DNA of 64,000 nt, taken from contig JAZRXG010000026.1 of NCBI GenBank assembly GCA_045600105.1, positions 38,562 through 102,561 on the forward strand, given 5' to 3'. The notes under the pieces are model-generated. The model worked only from the letters and a program-made list of their open reading frames with translations, was not told the origin of the DNA and did no database searches. Shown piece after piece: positions 56,315 through 64,000 of this stretch (the first letter of the stretch is position 1; every line of letters starts with the position of its first letter). A program made the translations under genes and the position numbers. The DNA comes from UBA1206 sp045600105 (GTDB lineage: Bacteria; Bacillota; Clostridia; Oscillospirales; CAG-382).

Positions 56315-59218
56315 TTATTTTACGTTGATATAAACGGTGGCGGATTCGCCGTTATCGAGATAATGGTTGATCGCAAATTCAAAGGTATCGGTCCCGAGGT
56401 AGCCCTCGTCGGGGAAGTAGGTGAATTTGCCGTCTTCGTAGATGGTGAGGCTGCCGTGCTCGGGCGATTTGATGAGCGCGTAGCAGGTAGTCAGGTCTTT
56501 TTCGCCGAGTCTGCCGGTGAAGGCTTCGCCGGATTTCGCGGTGAATTTTGCGTCAACAGCCGCTTCGGCGTTGAGGGTCATCTTATTCTTGAGGTACTGA
56601 TACTGATAATCGTAAACGAGACGTATCCTTGCGTTGTCGGAGCGGCAGCAGGTCGCGAGGACGCCGACGTCCTGATAATACATATTGATGGCGTCGCAGT
56701 AGCCGTATTTTACGCCGTACTTCATGTAGTTCATATATTTCTTGTAGAACGGAGTGCTGCCGTAAAGCGAGCCGCTGCATTCCATTTCGTAGCACATACC
56801 GTAGGTCGAAATGAGCCTGGCGTTTTCGGCAAGTCTCTGCTCGGGAGCGTTGATGTGGAACGCGTAGTTGGGCTGCATGCAGGCAACGTCGAAGCCGAAT
56901 TTCTTCCAGCTGTCGTAACCGGTCGCCTTGTAGTAGGGGATCCAGAAGAACTGCGAATCGTTCTTGTGAACGGTATCGGCAACGGCTTTCACGATGTTTT
57001 CGTATTTGCCGCTGCAGCTTTCGGAGAACCAGTAATAGCCGCAAAGCTCAACGTGCTTATAATTCTTGGCCGCGATCTCGGCATCGATCTTGTCGATGTA
57101 CCACTGGATGACCTTCTGACAGTCGGCGATCTTCGAGAGGTTCTCGCTGACGCCGTCGCCGTCAACGTCGCCGAACTTGGTGACTTCGGGATGGAGGTTG
57201 GGGAACGAAACATAGAATTTGACCTTGTAATTGGGGTCGCCGACTGCGCTGCCGACTTTTGCGGCAACGGTCTCGAGCGCGTTGACGCCGCCGTCGCTTG
57301 ATCCGAACATCTGCTTGAACAGACCTTCCCAGTCGCCCATTACCGTTCTGCCGCCGTCGGGCAGTTCGCCGGAGACCTGAAGTCCGGAAACGGTGGGCAG
57401 GAAGAGGAAGCCGTCGAACATTGTGTCCTTGATGCTGCCGTTCTTATCGAGATAAGCGACGTAAGGAAGCAGGGATTCTTCGGTGACCTTGATGTCGGGT
57501 CTGAAGTAAATGAGCATGACGTCCTTGACTCCGCCGAGGAGCGAGTCATCGGGTTTCATGTAGCCGGTATAGGTGGGGATGTTTTCTTCGTTGTTGAATA
57601 CTTTGAATTCTTCTATCCAGTAATAGATTCCCTTTTCGGCTGCGGGGAACACGACCTTGACGTACTTGGCGGCAAGGAGGTCATCGAACGAAACGACGAA
57701 ATTGTAGCTGAGAGTGGAGGGATTGACGGGGGCGTAAACGCGGCCCACGAACGACATATTGGTCATGGCTCCGCCGGCGTAGAAATCAACATACGCGGGG
57801 AGCGCGATGTTTTCGGCGGGATTCGCGATGCAGGAAACCGAGAAGCTGCAGAGACGGTCATACTTCTGACCGAGGTTCACTCTGATGTATGCTTCCTTGT
57901 CGCCTCTGATGCCGGTCCATACTGCGTCGGACCTTTGGGCGCCTATATCAAAGCCGTCGGTGAGAGCGCCCGATTTGTTGGTGGCTCTCGAGTCGTAGCC
58001 GGCAGCGGAAATGTTGCAGGCTTTGCCGTAGGAAACCAGTTCGACTCCCTTGGAAAGCTCGTATTTCTTGCCGGAAAGCAGGTCTTTGGTCTGAAGCTCG
58101 CCGCCCTTGAGTCCGTTTTCGTTATAAGCGCTTATGACCTTGTTGGAGCCGGGATTGGAGGAAGTGCTTTCGGTGGAAAGGATGGTGACTTCGTCAAAGA
58201 AGAGCCACGCGCTTTCCCTTTTGGCGGAGAATTTCACGTATTTCGCGTCAACGGGAGTCGATACCTCGAGGATCGCGGATTTTCTGGTGCTGCTTTCGAA
58301 CTCGCCGAGCTTGGCGTCGCCGAGCTTGTTCCAGGTCTTGCCGTCGTTTGAAGTGAATACTTCGACCGCTTTGGGCGGGGTGATGCCGGCGTCTTTGGTG
58401 CAGAGATACGAAAGCTCGAAATAATAAAGCTTTTTGCCGTCGTCACCGAGCTCGACCTCGATATCGATGTCGGACTGGTTGAATCCGGCGAAAACGCTGC
58501 TGGTATAGCTGCACGGGTCTTCGGCTTTTACGCCGTCGGTGAGCTCTTTGCCGATGTCGGGATAGGTATCGGACGCGGCTTTCGAGACCTTGTAATTCTT
58601 GTAAAGACTTACGGGTACCTTGTCTTCCGCGTCAGCCGCGGGATTGATGACGCGAACGTCGGGATCGTAATATTCGACTTCGCTCGGTTCCTCGCTCGGC
58701 TCTTCGGAGGGCTCTTCGCTGGGTTCTTCCGAAGGTTCCTCGCTCGGCTCGACCGAAGGTTCTTCACTCGGTTCAACGGAAGGTTCCTCGCTCGGTTCGA
58801 CCGAAGGTTCTTCGCTGGGTTCAGCCGAAGGCTCTTCGCTCGGTTCAGCCGAGGGCTCTTCGCTCGGCTCGACCGAGGGCTCTTCGCTGGGTTCAGCCGA
58901 GGGTTCTTCGCTCGGTTCAACCGAGGGCTCTTCGCTCGGCTCGACCGAGGGTTCTTCACTCGGCTCAGCCGAAGGCTCTTCGCTGGGTTCAGCCGAAGGC
59001 TCTTCGCTCGGTTCAACGGAAGGCTCTTCGCTCGGCTCAGCCGAAGGCTCTTCGCTCACGATCGCGGAAACGTCTTCCGTCACGGAAGCTTCGCTGCTTG
59101 CCACGACTGCCGAGCTTGCTTCGGCTTTGCTTTCTTCCTTGCTCGTTTCCCCGTCTCCGCCGCAGGCGACGAAGCTGAGGAGCAGGGCAAAGCACAAAAG
59201 GAGACAAAGTTTTTTCAT
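56315..59218 (-). CDS. Second DUF4855 surface lipoprotein with a long EPSEEPS repeat linker
   Basis: This 967-residue protein begins with a lipoprotein signal (FALLLSFVACGG). A linker of about 130 residues follows, made of EPSEEPS-type eight-residue repeats encoded by near-identical 24-base units between about 58670 and 59060. Two discoidin-like beta modules lie near 190-350 and 390-560, then DUF4855 (VKDVMLIYFRPDIKVTEESLLPYVAYLD, FWIPYYKATGYDSWKKFGFDVACMQPNYAF, GMCYEMECSG), and a C-terminal Ig/cadherin-like module (SLTIYEDGKFTYFPDEGYLGTDTFEF). It is the paralog of the protein at 21479, with a longer linker and one module fewer. The linker probably carries the enzyme through the cell wall. 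Confidence 0.87.
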   Translation of the reverse strand: MKKLCLLLCFALLLSFVACGGDGETSKEESKAEASSAVVASSEASVTEDVSAIVSEEPSAEPSEEPSVEPSEEPSAEPSEEPSAEPSEEPSVEPSEEPSVEPSEEPSAEPSEEPSVEPSEEPSAEPSEEPSAEPSEEPSVEPSEEPSVEPSEEPSVEPSEEPSEEPSEEPSEEPSEEPSEVEYYDPDVRVINPAADAEDKVPVSLYKNYKVSKAASDTYPDIGKELTDGVKAEDPCSYTSSVFAGFNQSDIDIEVELGDDGKKLYYFELSYLCTKDAGITPPKAVEVFTSNDGKTWNKLGDAKLGEFESSTRKSAILEVSTPVDAKYVKFSAKRESAWLFFDEVTILSTESTSSNPGSNKVISAYNENGLKGGELQTKDLLSGKKYELSKGVELVSYGKACNISAAGYDSRATNKSGALTDGFDIGAQRSDAVWTGIRGDKEAYIRVNLGQKYDRLCSFSVSCIANPAENIALPAYVDFYAGGAMTNMSFVGRVYAPVNPSTLSYNFVVSFDDLLAAKYVKVVFPAAEKGIYYWIEEFKVFNNEENIPTYTGYMKPDDSLLGGVKDVMLIYFRPDIKVTEESLLPYVAYLDKNGSIKDTMFDGFLFLPTVSGLQVSGELPDGGRTVMGDWEGLFKQMFGSSDGGVNALETVAAKVGSAVGDPNYKVKFYVSFPNLHPEVTKFGDVDGDGVSENLSKIADCQKVIQWYIDKIDAEIAAKNYKHVELCGYYWFSESCSGKYENIVKAVADTVHKNDSQFFWIPYYKATGYDSWKKFGFDVACMQPNYAFHINAPEQRLAENARLISTYGMCYEMECSGSLYGSTPFYKKYMNYMKYGVKYGYCDAINMYYQDVGVLATCCRSDNARIRLVYDYQYQYLKNKMTLNAEAAVDAKFTAKSGEAFTGRLGEKDLTTCYALIKSPEHGSLTIYEDGKFTYFPDEGYLGTDTFEFAINHYLDNGESATVYINVK

Positions 59219-59259
59219 TTTTCTTACCCCATGTTTGATTTTTTTGTATATTTGTCACC

Positions 59260-59288
59260 ATTTTAATCCATTTTTTCGTTTATGTCAA
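59260..59288 (-). promoter_or_regulatory. Promoter of the second DUF4855 gene
   Basis: On the minus strand TTGACA (59283-59288) and TAAAAT (59260-59265) are 17 bases apart. Confidence 0.82.
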
Positions 59289-59347
59289 GGACAATATAAA
59301 TAATGTAGGAAGTTTAACTTCAAATTCATATTTTTTTGAAAAAGCAC

Positions 59348-59376
59348 TTGTTTTTGTTCTTTTCTTGTGATACAAT
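59348..59376 (+). promoter_or_regulatory. Promoter of the Gfo/Idh/MocA gene
   Basis: TTGTTT (59348-59353) and TACAAT (59371-59376) are 17 bases apart. Confidence 0.65.
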
Positions 59377-59416
59377 TCAAACAGTATCCATATAAAAAAC
59401 AACGGAGGAAACTAAT

Positions 59417-60484
59417 ATGTCTAAAATGAAAATCGGCATCATCGGCTGCGGTACCATCGCCAACAACGCGCACATCCCTTCTTATCTCAACAACCCCGAC
59501 GTAGAGATCAAGTATTTCTGCGATATCATCCCCGAAAGAGCACAGGCTGCGGTTGAAAAATACAAATGCGGCACTGCTGTCGTTGACTATCACGACGTTA
59601 TCGCCGATCCGGAGATCGAAGCGGTTTCCGTCTGCACCCCCAACAAGATGCACTCCATCATTTCCTGCGACTGCCTCGCAGCCGGCAAGAACGTACTTTG
59701 CGAAAAACCCGCTGCCCGCACTTACGCTGACGCCCTCAAAATGCAGGAAGCTCAGCACAAAGCAGGCAAGGTCCTCAATATCGGCGTTGTAAACCGTTTC
59801 AACGGTGCCGTCAACAAGATCCGTGAAATGATCGCGAGAGGCGACCTCGGTGAAGTTTACCACGTATACGTTTCGTTCCGTTCTCAGCGCTCCATCCCCG
59901 GTCTCGGCGGCGCTTTCACCACCAACGCCATCTCCGGCGGCGGCGTTCTCATCGACTGGGGCGTACATTACCTCGACATCGTTATGTACTGCACCGGCGA
60001 CCCCACCCCCAAGACCGTTTCCGCAAAAGCTTTCAGCAAGCTCGGCGTAGATATGAAGAACTATGTTTACGAAGGCATGTGGGCTGAAAATACCAAAGAC
60101 CTCAACGGTACCTACGACGTTGACGACTTCGTCACCGGTTTCGTACGCACCTCCGGTCCGACCATCACCTTCAACGGCGCATGGGCTCAGAACATCGGTA
60201 TCGGCGAAAGCTACATCGACTTCATCGGCACCAAAGCGGGTATCCGTCTCAACTACGGCGGCGACTTCACTCTTTGGACCACCGCTTGCGGCTCCCTCGT
60301 CAGCTGCAAACCCAAGTTCGACAACTTCCCCCACTTCCAGAACGAGATCAACTCTTTCGTCCGCTGCATAAAGACCGGCGAAAAGCTCCCGTCCCACATC
60401 GATACCGTTATCATCACCGCAAAAATGATGCAGGCTATGTACGACTCCTCCGCTTCCGGCAAGGAAATCGTACTCGAAGACTGA
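59417..60484 (+). CDS. Gfo/Idh/MocA-family NAD(P)-dependent sugar oxidoreductase
   Basis: This 355-residue protein has the N-terminal Rossmann motif GIIGCGTIANNAHIPSY, the family motif CEKPAA near residue 98, and a C-terminal substrate domain with GGGVLIDWGVHYLDI, where the Asp and His act in catalysis. Members oxidise or epimerise sugars, inositols and their derivatives. CGGAGGAA precedes the ATG. The codon use is strongly biased to C-ending codons, much like proS and the TelA gene, so it is probably one of the most highly expressed genes in the window. It is divergent from the DUF4855 lipoprotein, which hints at a shared glycan pathway. Confidence 0.93.
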   Translation: MSKMKIGIIGCGTIANNAHIPSYLNNPDVEIKYFCDIIPERAQAAVEKYKCGTAVVDYHDVIADPEIEAVSVCTPNKMHSIISCDCLAAGKNVLCEKPAARTYADALKMQEAQHKAGKVLNIGVVNRFNGAVNKIREMIARGDLGEVYHVYVSFRSQRSIPGLGGAFTTNAISGGGVLIDWGVHYLDIVMYCTGDPTPKTVSAKAFSKLGVDMKNYVYEGMWAENTKDLNGTYDVDDFVTGFVRTSGPTITFNGAWAQNIGIGESYIDFIGTKAGIRLNYGGDFTLWTTACGSLVSCKPKFDNFPHFQNEINSFVRCIKTGEKLPSHIDTVIITAKMMQAMYDSSASGKEIVLED

Positions 60485-60535
60485 CAACGCCACACGGCGC
60501 GGTCATAAACCTATAGTTTATAGTTGTTGACTTAC

Positions 60536-60573
60536 AAAAAGGATTTTCGCAGCAAAATGTGAAAATCCTTTTT
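60536..60573. repeat. GGATTTTC hairpin element after the Gfo/Idh/MocA gene
   Basis: AAAAAGGATTTTC (60536-60548) pairs perfectly with 60561-60573, giving a terminator with a T tract in both directions. It is a relative of the GGATTTCC family. Confidence 0.82.
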
Positions 60574-60594
60574 GATATAACGGAGCGATTTTTT

Positions 60595-61293
60595 GTGAAA
60601 ATACTCATCTTTACCGACCCGCACTACTGCACGAAGGAAGGCTTCCCGGGGTCAGACCGCAAGCCGCGACTGTCACTTTTGAAAATGGAGCGCCTTGTCG
60701 AAAAGGCAAAGCGTGACGACGTGGAACTGATAGTCTGCCTCGGCGACTTCATAAACACCGAATCCCCTGCCGCCGACCGCGAAAACCTCGAAAAAGCGTC
60801 GGAGATCTTCAAAAAATCGGGTATAAAATGTATCTGCTGTATGGGCAACCACGACGGCGAGGTATTCACGCGTGAGGAATTTGCCGCCGTCACCGGATTT
60901 GCCACTGCCCCTTGCGCCATTGACACGGACAAAGGGAACCGCCTCGTCTTCCTCGACGCCAATTACGATTCGTCGTACGCGCCGTATAAGCCGCACGCCG
61001 TCGACTGGACCGACTCGAATCTGCCGAAACGCGAGCTCGAATGGCTCGACGAAACGCTGGAAAACAAAAAGTGCGCCGTTTTCATTCATCAGAACGTATA
61101 CCCGGAAGCTGAAATACACCACAGAGTGAAAAATTACGCGTCGCTGCTTGATATTCTTACGCGGCACGACGTCACCGACGTGTTCCAGGGGCACTATCAC
61201 TACGGTGCCGACACGGTCTACGAGGGCATAAAAATGACGACGCTCAAAGCGATGTGCGTTTTCGACGGCACCGAGATCGAATTTGAATATTGA
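60595..61293 (+). CDS. Calcineurin-like metallophosphoesterase
   Basis: This 232-residue protein has the phosphoesterase metal motifs in order: IFTDPHYC (in place of D-x-H), IVCLGDFIN (GD), CCMGNHDGEVF (GNHD) and FQGHYHYGADTV (the last His site). That is the usual fold and length of small PAP/YfcE-like phosphoesterases. A GTG at 60595 is chosen because CGGAGCG precedes it and the earlier ATG at 60559 falls inside a terminator hairpin. The methyltransferase gene follows after 13 bases. Substrate is unknown. Confidence 0.85.
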   Translation: MKILIFTDPHYCTKEGFPGSDRKPRLSLLKMERLVEKAKRDDVELIVCLGDFINTESPAADRENLEKASEIFKKSGIKCICCMGNHDGEVFTREEFAAVTGFATAPCAIDTDKGNRLVFLDANYDSSYAPYKPHAVDWTDSNLPKRELEWLDETLENKKCAVFIHQNVYPEAEIHHRVKNYASLLDILTRHDVTDVFQGHYHYGADTVYEGIKMTTLKAMCVFDGTEIEFEY

Positions 61294-61306
61294 CAAAGGT
61301 GAAAAA

Positions 61307-62071
61307 ATGAAAGACTGCAGTAATTATACCGAAAAAAATTCCGAGGTCATCGACCGCTGGGTGGATGAAGGTTGGGAATGGGGCAGACCCGTGAGCCGTG
61401 AAATATGCGAAAAAGCGCGTCGCGGTGAGTGGGACGTGCTGCTCACACCCACCAAGCCCGTGCCGAAAAGCTGGTTTCCGCCTCTTGAGGGCGTTTCCCT
61501 GCTCGGGCTCGCCTGCGGAGGGGCGCAGCAGATGCCGGTTTTCGCTCTCGCGGGCGCAAAATGCACCATCCTCGACTACTCCGTCCGTCAGACGGAAAGC
61601 GAAAAGCGCGTCGCAAAGCGCGAAGGGTACGACATAAACGTCGTCCGTGCCGACATGACGAGGGTGTTCCCGTTTGAAGACGAGTCGTTCGACGTCATTT
61701 TTCACCCGGTTTCGAATTGCTACGTCCGCGACGTGCAGCACGTCTGGAACGAGTGCTTCCGCGTGCTCAGAAAAGGCGGTCTTCTGCTTGCGGGCGTCGA
61801 CAACGGGTTCAATTATCTGTTTTCCGAGAACGACGAAAGCGTCGTCACGGGTCATCTGCCGTTTGACCCGTTAGCCGACGAGGAACAACGCAGAGCGTGC
61901 GAAGCCGAGGACTGCGGTTATCAGTTCTCGCACACGATAGGCGAGCAGATCGGCGGACAGATAAAGGCGGGTTTCACGCTGCTCGACGTTTACGACGACA
62001 CGAACGGTGTCGGCTTCCTGCACGAGCACGGTGCCCCCACCTTCTGGGCAACGATGAGTAAAAAATTGTAA
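61307..62071 (+). CDS. SAM-dependent methyltransferase, Methyltransf_11 type
   Basis: This 254-residue protein has motif I as LLGLACGGAQQMPVFALAGA, motif II region CTILDYSVRQTESEKRVAKREGYD, and FEDESFDVIFHPVSNCYVRDVQHVWNECFRVLRKGGLLLAG, the usual class I pattern. The N-terminal WVDEGWEWGRPVSREICEKARRGEWDVLLTPTKPVPKSWFPP is typical of a family of uncharacterised Firmicutes methyltransferases. AAAGGTG precedes the ATG. The ninth codon of a longer frame is the chosen start. It is the second gene of an operon with the metallophosphoesterase. Confidence 0.88.
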   Translation: MKDCSNYTEKNSEVIDRWVDEGWEWGRPVSREICEKARRGEWDVLLTPTKPVPKSWFPPLEGVSLLGLACGGAQQMPVFALAGAKCTILDYSVRQTESEKRVAKREGYDINVVRADMTRVFPFEDESFDVIFHPVSNCYVRDVQHVWNECFRVLRKGGLLLAGVDNGFNYLFSENDESVVTGHLPFDPLADEEQRRACEAEDCGYQFSHTIGEQIGGQIKAGFTLLDVYDDTNGVGFLHEHGAPTFWATMSKKL

Positions 62072-62189
62072 ATTGCCAATTGAAAACGGCAACCCGACCT
62101 CGCTTCACTATCCGCTATTACTTTTCGCTATTCTGCGGGACGTCGGGGACGCCGTCCCCTGCAAAAGGCGGCATCGCCGTGATTAAAGC

Positions 62190-62221
62190 AAAAAGGATTT
62201 CCGTTTTCGGAAATCCTTTTT
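62190..62221. terminator. GGATTTCC hairpin, bidirectional terminator between convergent genes
   Basis: A 14-bp perfect stem with a TTTT loop (62190-62203 with 62208-62221) has A and T runs at its ends. It lies between the convergent methyltransferase and lipoprotein genes and is the cleanest member of the GGATTTCC family. Confidence 0.9.
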
Positions 62222-62253
62222 GATTCGCTTAAGGCATAATGCTTAAATGCTTT

Positions 62254-62856
62254 TTATTCGGGTTTATCTACCGGAAATTCGACGTTTTCGGTGGTCCATT
62301 CGGTGATTTCGATGTCAGTGGAAGTGCCGACGATAGTCTTCACAATGAATACGCCGTCGCTGCCGGAATGGATGTACGTTTTGCTGTCAAGATATTTGCT
62401 CTTGAAAACCTCAGCCGAAAGACCGCAGACGGTATCCGTTCCGATTTTTTCCATGTCCTCAAAGTCTATGTTGTCGGTGCCGATGCTGAGAAGTATTCTG
62501 AACATTTCTTCGTCAAGGGAGGAGAACTTCATCCAACTATCTCCCGATTGCAGCCAGTAATCGTACGTGCCTTCGGCGTTTTTGCGGTAGAAGGTGATCT
62601 GACCGGAAATATTGAGGCAGTATTCGTCTCCGATCTTGGTGACGGTCAGGTCCTGATAATCGCCGTTGACCGACTGGTATTTGTACATGACGTTTTCGGG
62701 AAGTCTGAATTTGTACTCGCCGGCAGGATCCTTTTCGCCGGAAGCTTTGCTTTCGTCTTTGCCGCCGTTATCGTCGTCCTTGTCATCGCACGCGACGAGA
62801 ACGAGGGCAGAGAAAACGAGAAGGAGCGCAAGAATAATTGATAATGCTTTTTTCAT
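62254..62856 (-). CDS. Lipoprotein of unknown function (200 aa)
   Basis: The signal peptide ends ALVLVAC, with an acidic Asp/Lys/Ser linker following (DDKDDDNGGKDESKASGEKD). The mature domain is about 155 residues of beta structure (YKFRLPENVMYKYQSVNGDYQDLTVTKIGDEYCLNISGQITFY) and ends FPVDKPE. It resembles LolA/LppX-like half-barrels that bind hydrophobic molecules in its run of alternating strands, but I would not assign it. CGGAGGTAAC precedes the ATG, and its promoter is clear. Confidence 0.82.
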   Translation of the reverse strand: MKKALSIILALLLVFSALVLVACDDKDDDNGGKDESKASGEKDPAGEYKFRLPENVMYKYQSVNGDYQDLTVTKIGDEYCLNISGQITFYRKNAEGTYDYWLQSGDSWMKFSSLDEEMFRILLSIGTDNIDFEDMEKIGTDTVCGLSAEVFKSKYLDSKTYIHSGSDGVFIVKTIVGTSTDIEITEWTTENVEFPVDKPE

Positions 62857-62880
62857 TTTATGTTACCTCCGTTTTTCTTT

Positions 62881-62909
62881 AGTATACACTTCCTTTGCGG
62901 TCATTTCAA
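62881..62909 (-). promoter_or_regulatory. Promoter of the lipoprotein gene
   Basis: On the minus strand TTGAAA (62904-62909) and TATACT (62881-62886) are 17 bases apart. The rest of the 308-base gap 62857-63164 holds one hairpin (TCAGCC at 62945-62950 with GGCTGA at 62973-62978) and the next promoter. Confidence 0.78.
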
Positions 62910-63098
62910 AGCGTTTTGTCCCTCGGAAGGAAAGAAATGACGAATCAGCCAAAATTTATTATCCTCCTTTTCGGCTGACTTACTGTCATGATGATTTCAC
63001 CATATTGTCAGGGCATATACATATAATAAAAACCAAATTGCATATACCTTCCGCATACTGCCCCAAAACGCAAAAAGCTGATGATATATAAAAATTCG

Positions 63099-63127
63099 TT
63101 GACAAATGTACTCACTTGTGTTAAACT
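63099..63127 (+). promoter_or_regulatory. Promoter of the surface protein at 63165
   Basis: TTGACA (63099-63104) and TAAACT (63122-63127) are 17 bases apart. A perfect TATAAT ten bases further on (63136-63141) lacks a -35 partner. Confidence 0.6.
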
Positions 63128-63164
63128 TATTATTGTATAATTATGGAAATTTCGGAGGAAATCA

Positions 63165-63827
63165 ATGAGAAAATTTGCTGCATTTATCTTCGCCCTCATT
63201 CTCGTCGTACCGTTCTGCTTCTGCGTAACAGCCGAAGACGAGGATTATTTTTGGCTCAAAAGTGAATCGTCCGATTCCGACATAAGTCTCGAATTCGAGA
63301 TCCCTCATTCGATTTGCTCTGAACGCATTGGGGACGCAAATTGCCGAATAACCGCCGAAGCCGAATTCACAGACTGCGAAGGCGATTCTGCGTATATATA
63401 CTGCTGTGTATACGATTCAGACAATAACCTCGTCGCGTATCACGAATCTGTCACTCACGATAAAAAAGATGAGTATGGCGAAAATATCGTAGAAAGCGGT
63501 ATATGGCAGCAGTTTGATTGTGAATTCAATCCCTGCAACGGCAATTACGGTGATTATGACGGCAAGCATATTGATGCTTCGCAGATCGGCACTGTGACTT
63601 TAGGCATAGGCTTTCATAATGCCGTGGGCACCATTAAAGTTGACCGCTTCAGCGCTGCCGAATACTATAACGAACATTTTGAAATCATATGGGTGAAATA
63701 TTTTAACACCGATTATGGACAAGGCGGTTTATTTGCTCCTAAAACAGGCGACAACGGTATGATTGCTTTCGCAATCGTTTCCGTCATCGCTCTCGCAGGC
63801 GCGTTTATCATAAAAAAATCCAGATAA
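63165..63827 (+). CDS. Secreted surface protein with sortase-like C-terminal signal
   Basis: This 220-residue protein has a signal peptide (FAAFIFALILVVPFCFCVTAED) and a beta-rich domain of about 150 residues with several Cys (EFTDCEGDSAYIYCCVYDSDNNLVAYHES, FDCEFNPCNGNYGDYDGKHI). The C-terminus reads APKTGDNGMIAFAIVSVIALAGAFIIKKSR: a PKTGD motif, a hydrophobic span and a basic tail, as in sortase substrates (LPxTG-type variant). No sortase gene lies in the window. The domain has the feel of a carbohydrate-binding module (jelly-roll), but I cannot assign it. CGGAGGAA precedes the ATG. Its base composition is more AT-rich than that of its neighbours. Confidence 0.78.
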   Translation: MRKFAAFIFALILVVPFCFCVTAEDEDYFWLKSESSDSDISLEFEIPHSICSERIGDANCRITAEAEFTDCEGDSAYIYCCVYDSDNNLVAYHESVTHDKKDEYGENIVESGIWQQFDCEFNPCNGNYGDYDGKHIDASQIGTVTLGIGFHNAVGTIKVDRFSAAEYYNEHFEIIWVKYFNTDYGQGGLFAPKTGDNGMIAFAIVSVIALAGAFIIKKSR

Positions 63828-63861
63828 GTAAAATCAAATAACTTTTGAAAAAGAGCGCTCA

Positions 63862-63889
63862 CGCCGAGTGTTCTTAAGGACACTCGGCG
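63862..63889 (+). terminator. Hairpin after the sortase-like surface protein gene
   Basis: CGCCGAGTGT (63862-63871) pairs perfectly with 63880-63889. There is no T tract, and the stem runs directly into the branched repeat, so it may be part of that array instead. Confidence 0.5.
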
Positions 63890-63892
63890 AAC

Positions 63893-63996
63893 GATGTGTT
63901 CCACTGCGTGGAACGTGATGTGCCTGTCGGCGTGATGTTCGGCTTTGCCGAGTGATGTGCGCCTCGACGGCGCATGAGTGGAACACATCACATCAC
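63893..63996. repeat. Branched palindrome array with GTGATGT spacers
   Basis: GATGTGTTCCACT (63893-63905) pairs with the exact complement at 63977-63989. Inside lie further short hairpins (GTTCCAC/GTGGAAC, GCC/GGC, TCGGC/GCCGA, GCGCC/GGCGC), mostly separated by GTGATGT. The array ends ACATCACATCAC and probably continues past the window edge. Such GATGT-hairpin arrays recur in gut Firmicutes genomes. Confidence 0.75.
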
Positions 63997-64000
63997 TTTT

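Noticed and set aside
58670..59060. Regular 24-base repeats considered as a CRISPR-like array
   Set aside because: The units are contiguous, without spacers, and in frame with the lipoprotein linker.

Overview
The window looks like a chromosomal contig of an uncultured, anaerobic, monoderm gut or rumen Clostridia-type bacterium (Eubacteriales). The signs are AGGAGG ribosome sites, near-consensus sigma-A promoters with 16-17 bp spacers, rho-independent terminators, lipoproteins with Ser/Glu-rich linkers, a sortase-like tail, dockerin- and cohesin-like modules, an XpaC-TelA-LemA trio, a eukaryote-like ProRS, and intergenic repeats of the kind common in gut Firmicutes. No rRNA, tRNA or CRISPR array was seen.

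Layout. 1-5.5 kb: a 5'-truncated FtsK/SpoIIIE-type ATPase with two tandem paralogous helical proteins, then a degenerate stretch. 5.5-9.7 kb: a secreted beta-helix protein joined through one membrane helix to a cytoplasmic LuxR-type HTH, followed by three small unknown envelope or cytosolic proteins. 9.8-14.4 kb: a PPK2 kinase with a long C-terminal extension, then an MFS transporter and a GH39-like glycosidase. 14.4-21.3 kb: a tightly overlapping six-gene operon (U32-like protein, three QueG-like Fe-S proteins, a cupin, a glycosidase-like protein) divergent from an AraC regulator. 21.5-30.4 kb: a DUF4855 lipoprotein, a solute-binding lipoprotein, a PadR-DUF1700-DUF4097 operon, and a DUF4127 protein carrying a dockerin-like domain.

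30.5-36.4 kb: NUDIX hydrolase, TSUP permease, FAD oxidoreductase, XpaC-TelA-LemA-like operon. 36.4-41.9 kb: a solute-binding-protein relic, a 793-residue unknown protein, a GH89-like protein, RuvX and a small conserved protein. 41.9-43.05 kb: a nest of repeats around a DUF559 endonuclease-like gene that lies between inverted copies of a two-hairpin element. 43-49.2 kb: housekeeping genes (DUF1846, amidohydrolase, a Cys/Asp-tailed CD1247-like protein, EF-P, M24 peptidase, Hsp33, methyltransferase). 49.3-52.7 kb: a large surface protein and a lipoprotein. 52.8-56.3 kb: ProRS, a cohesin-like secreted protein, a sigma-region-4-like protein behind two LexA-type boxes, a PHP hydrolase. 56.3-63.8 kb: a second DUF4855 lipoprotein, Gfo/Idh/MocA oxidoreductase, metallophosphoesterase, methyltransferase, lipoprotein and a sortase-like surface protein. 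The window ends in a branched palindrome array.

Together the genes suggest a saccharolytic anaerobe with many surface proteins. The most unusual items are the QueG-like/U32/cupin/glycosidase operon, the beta-helix-TM-LuxR protein, the SOS-box-controlled regulator and the DUF559 repeat nest. All calls rest on reading the sequence; no database search was run.
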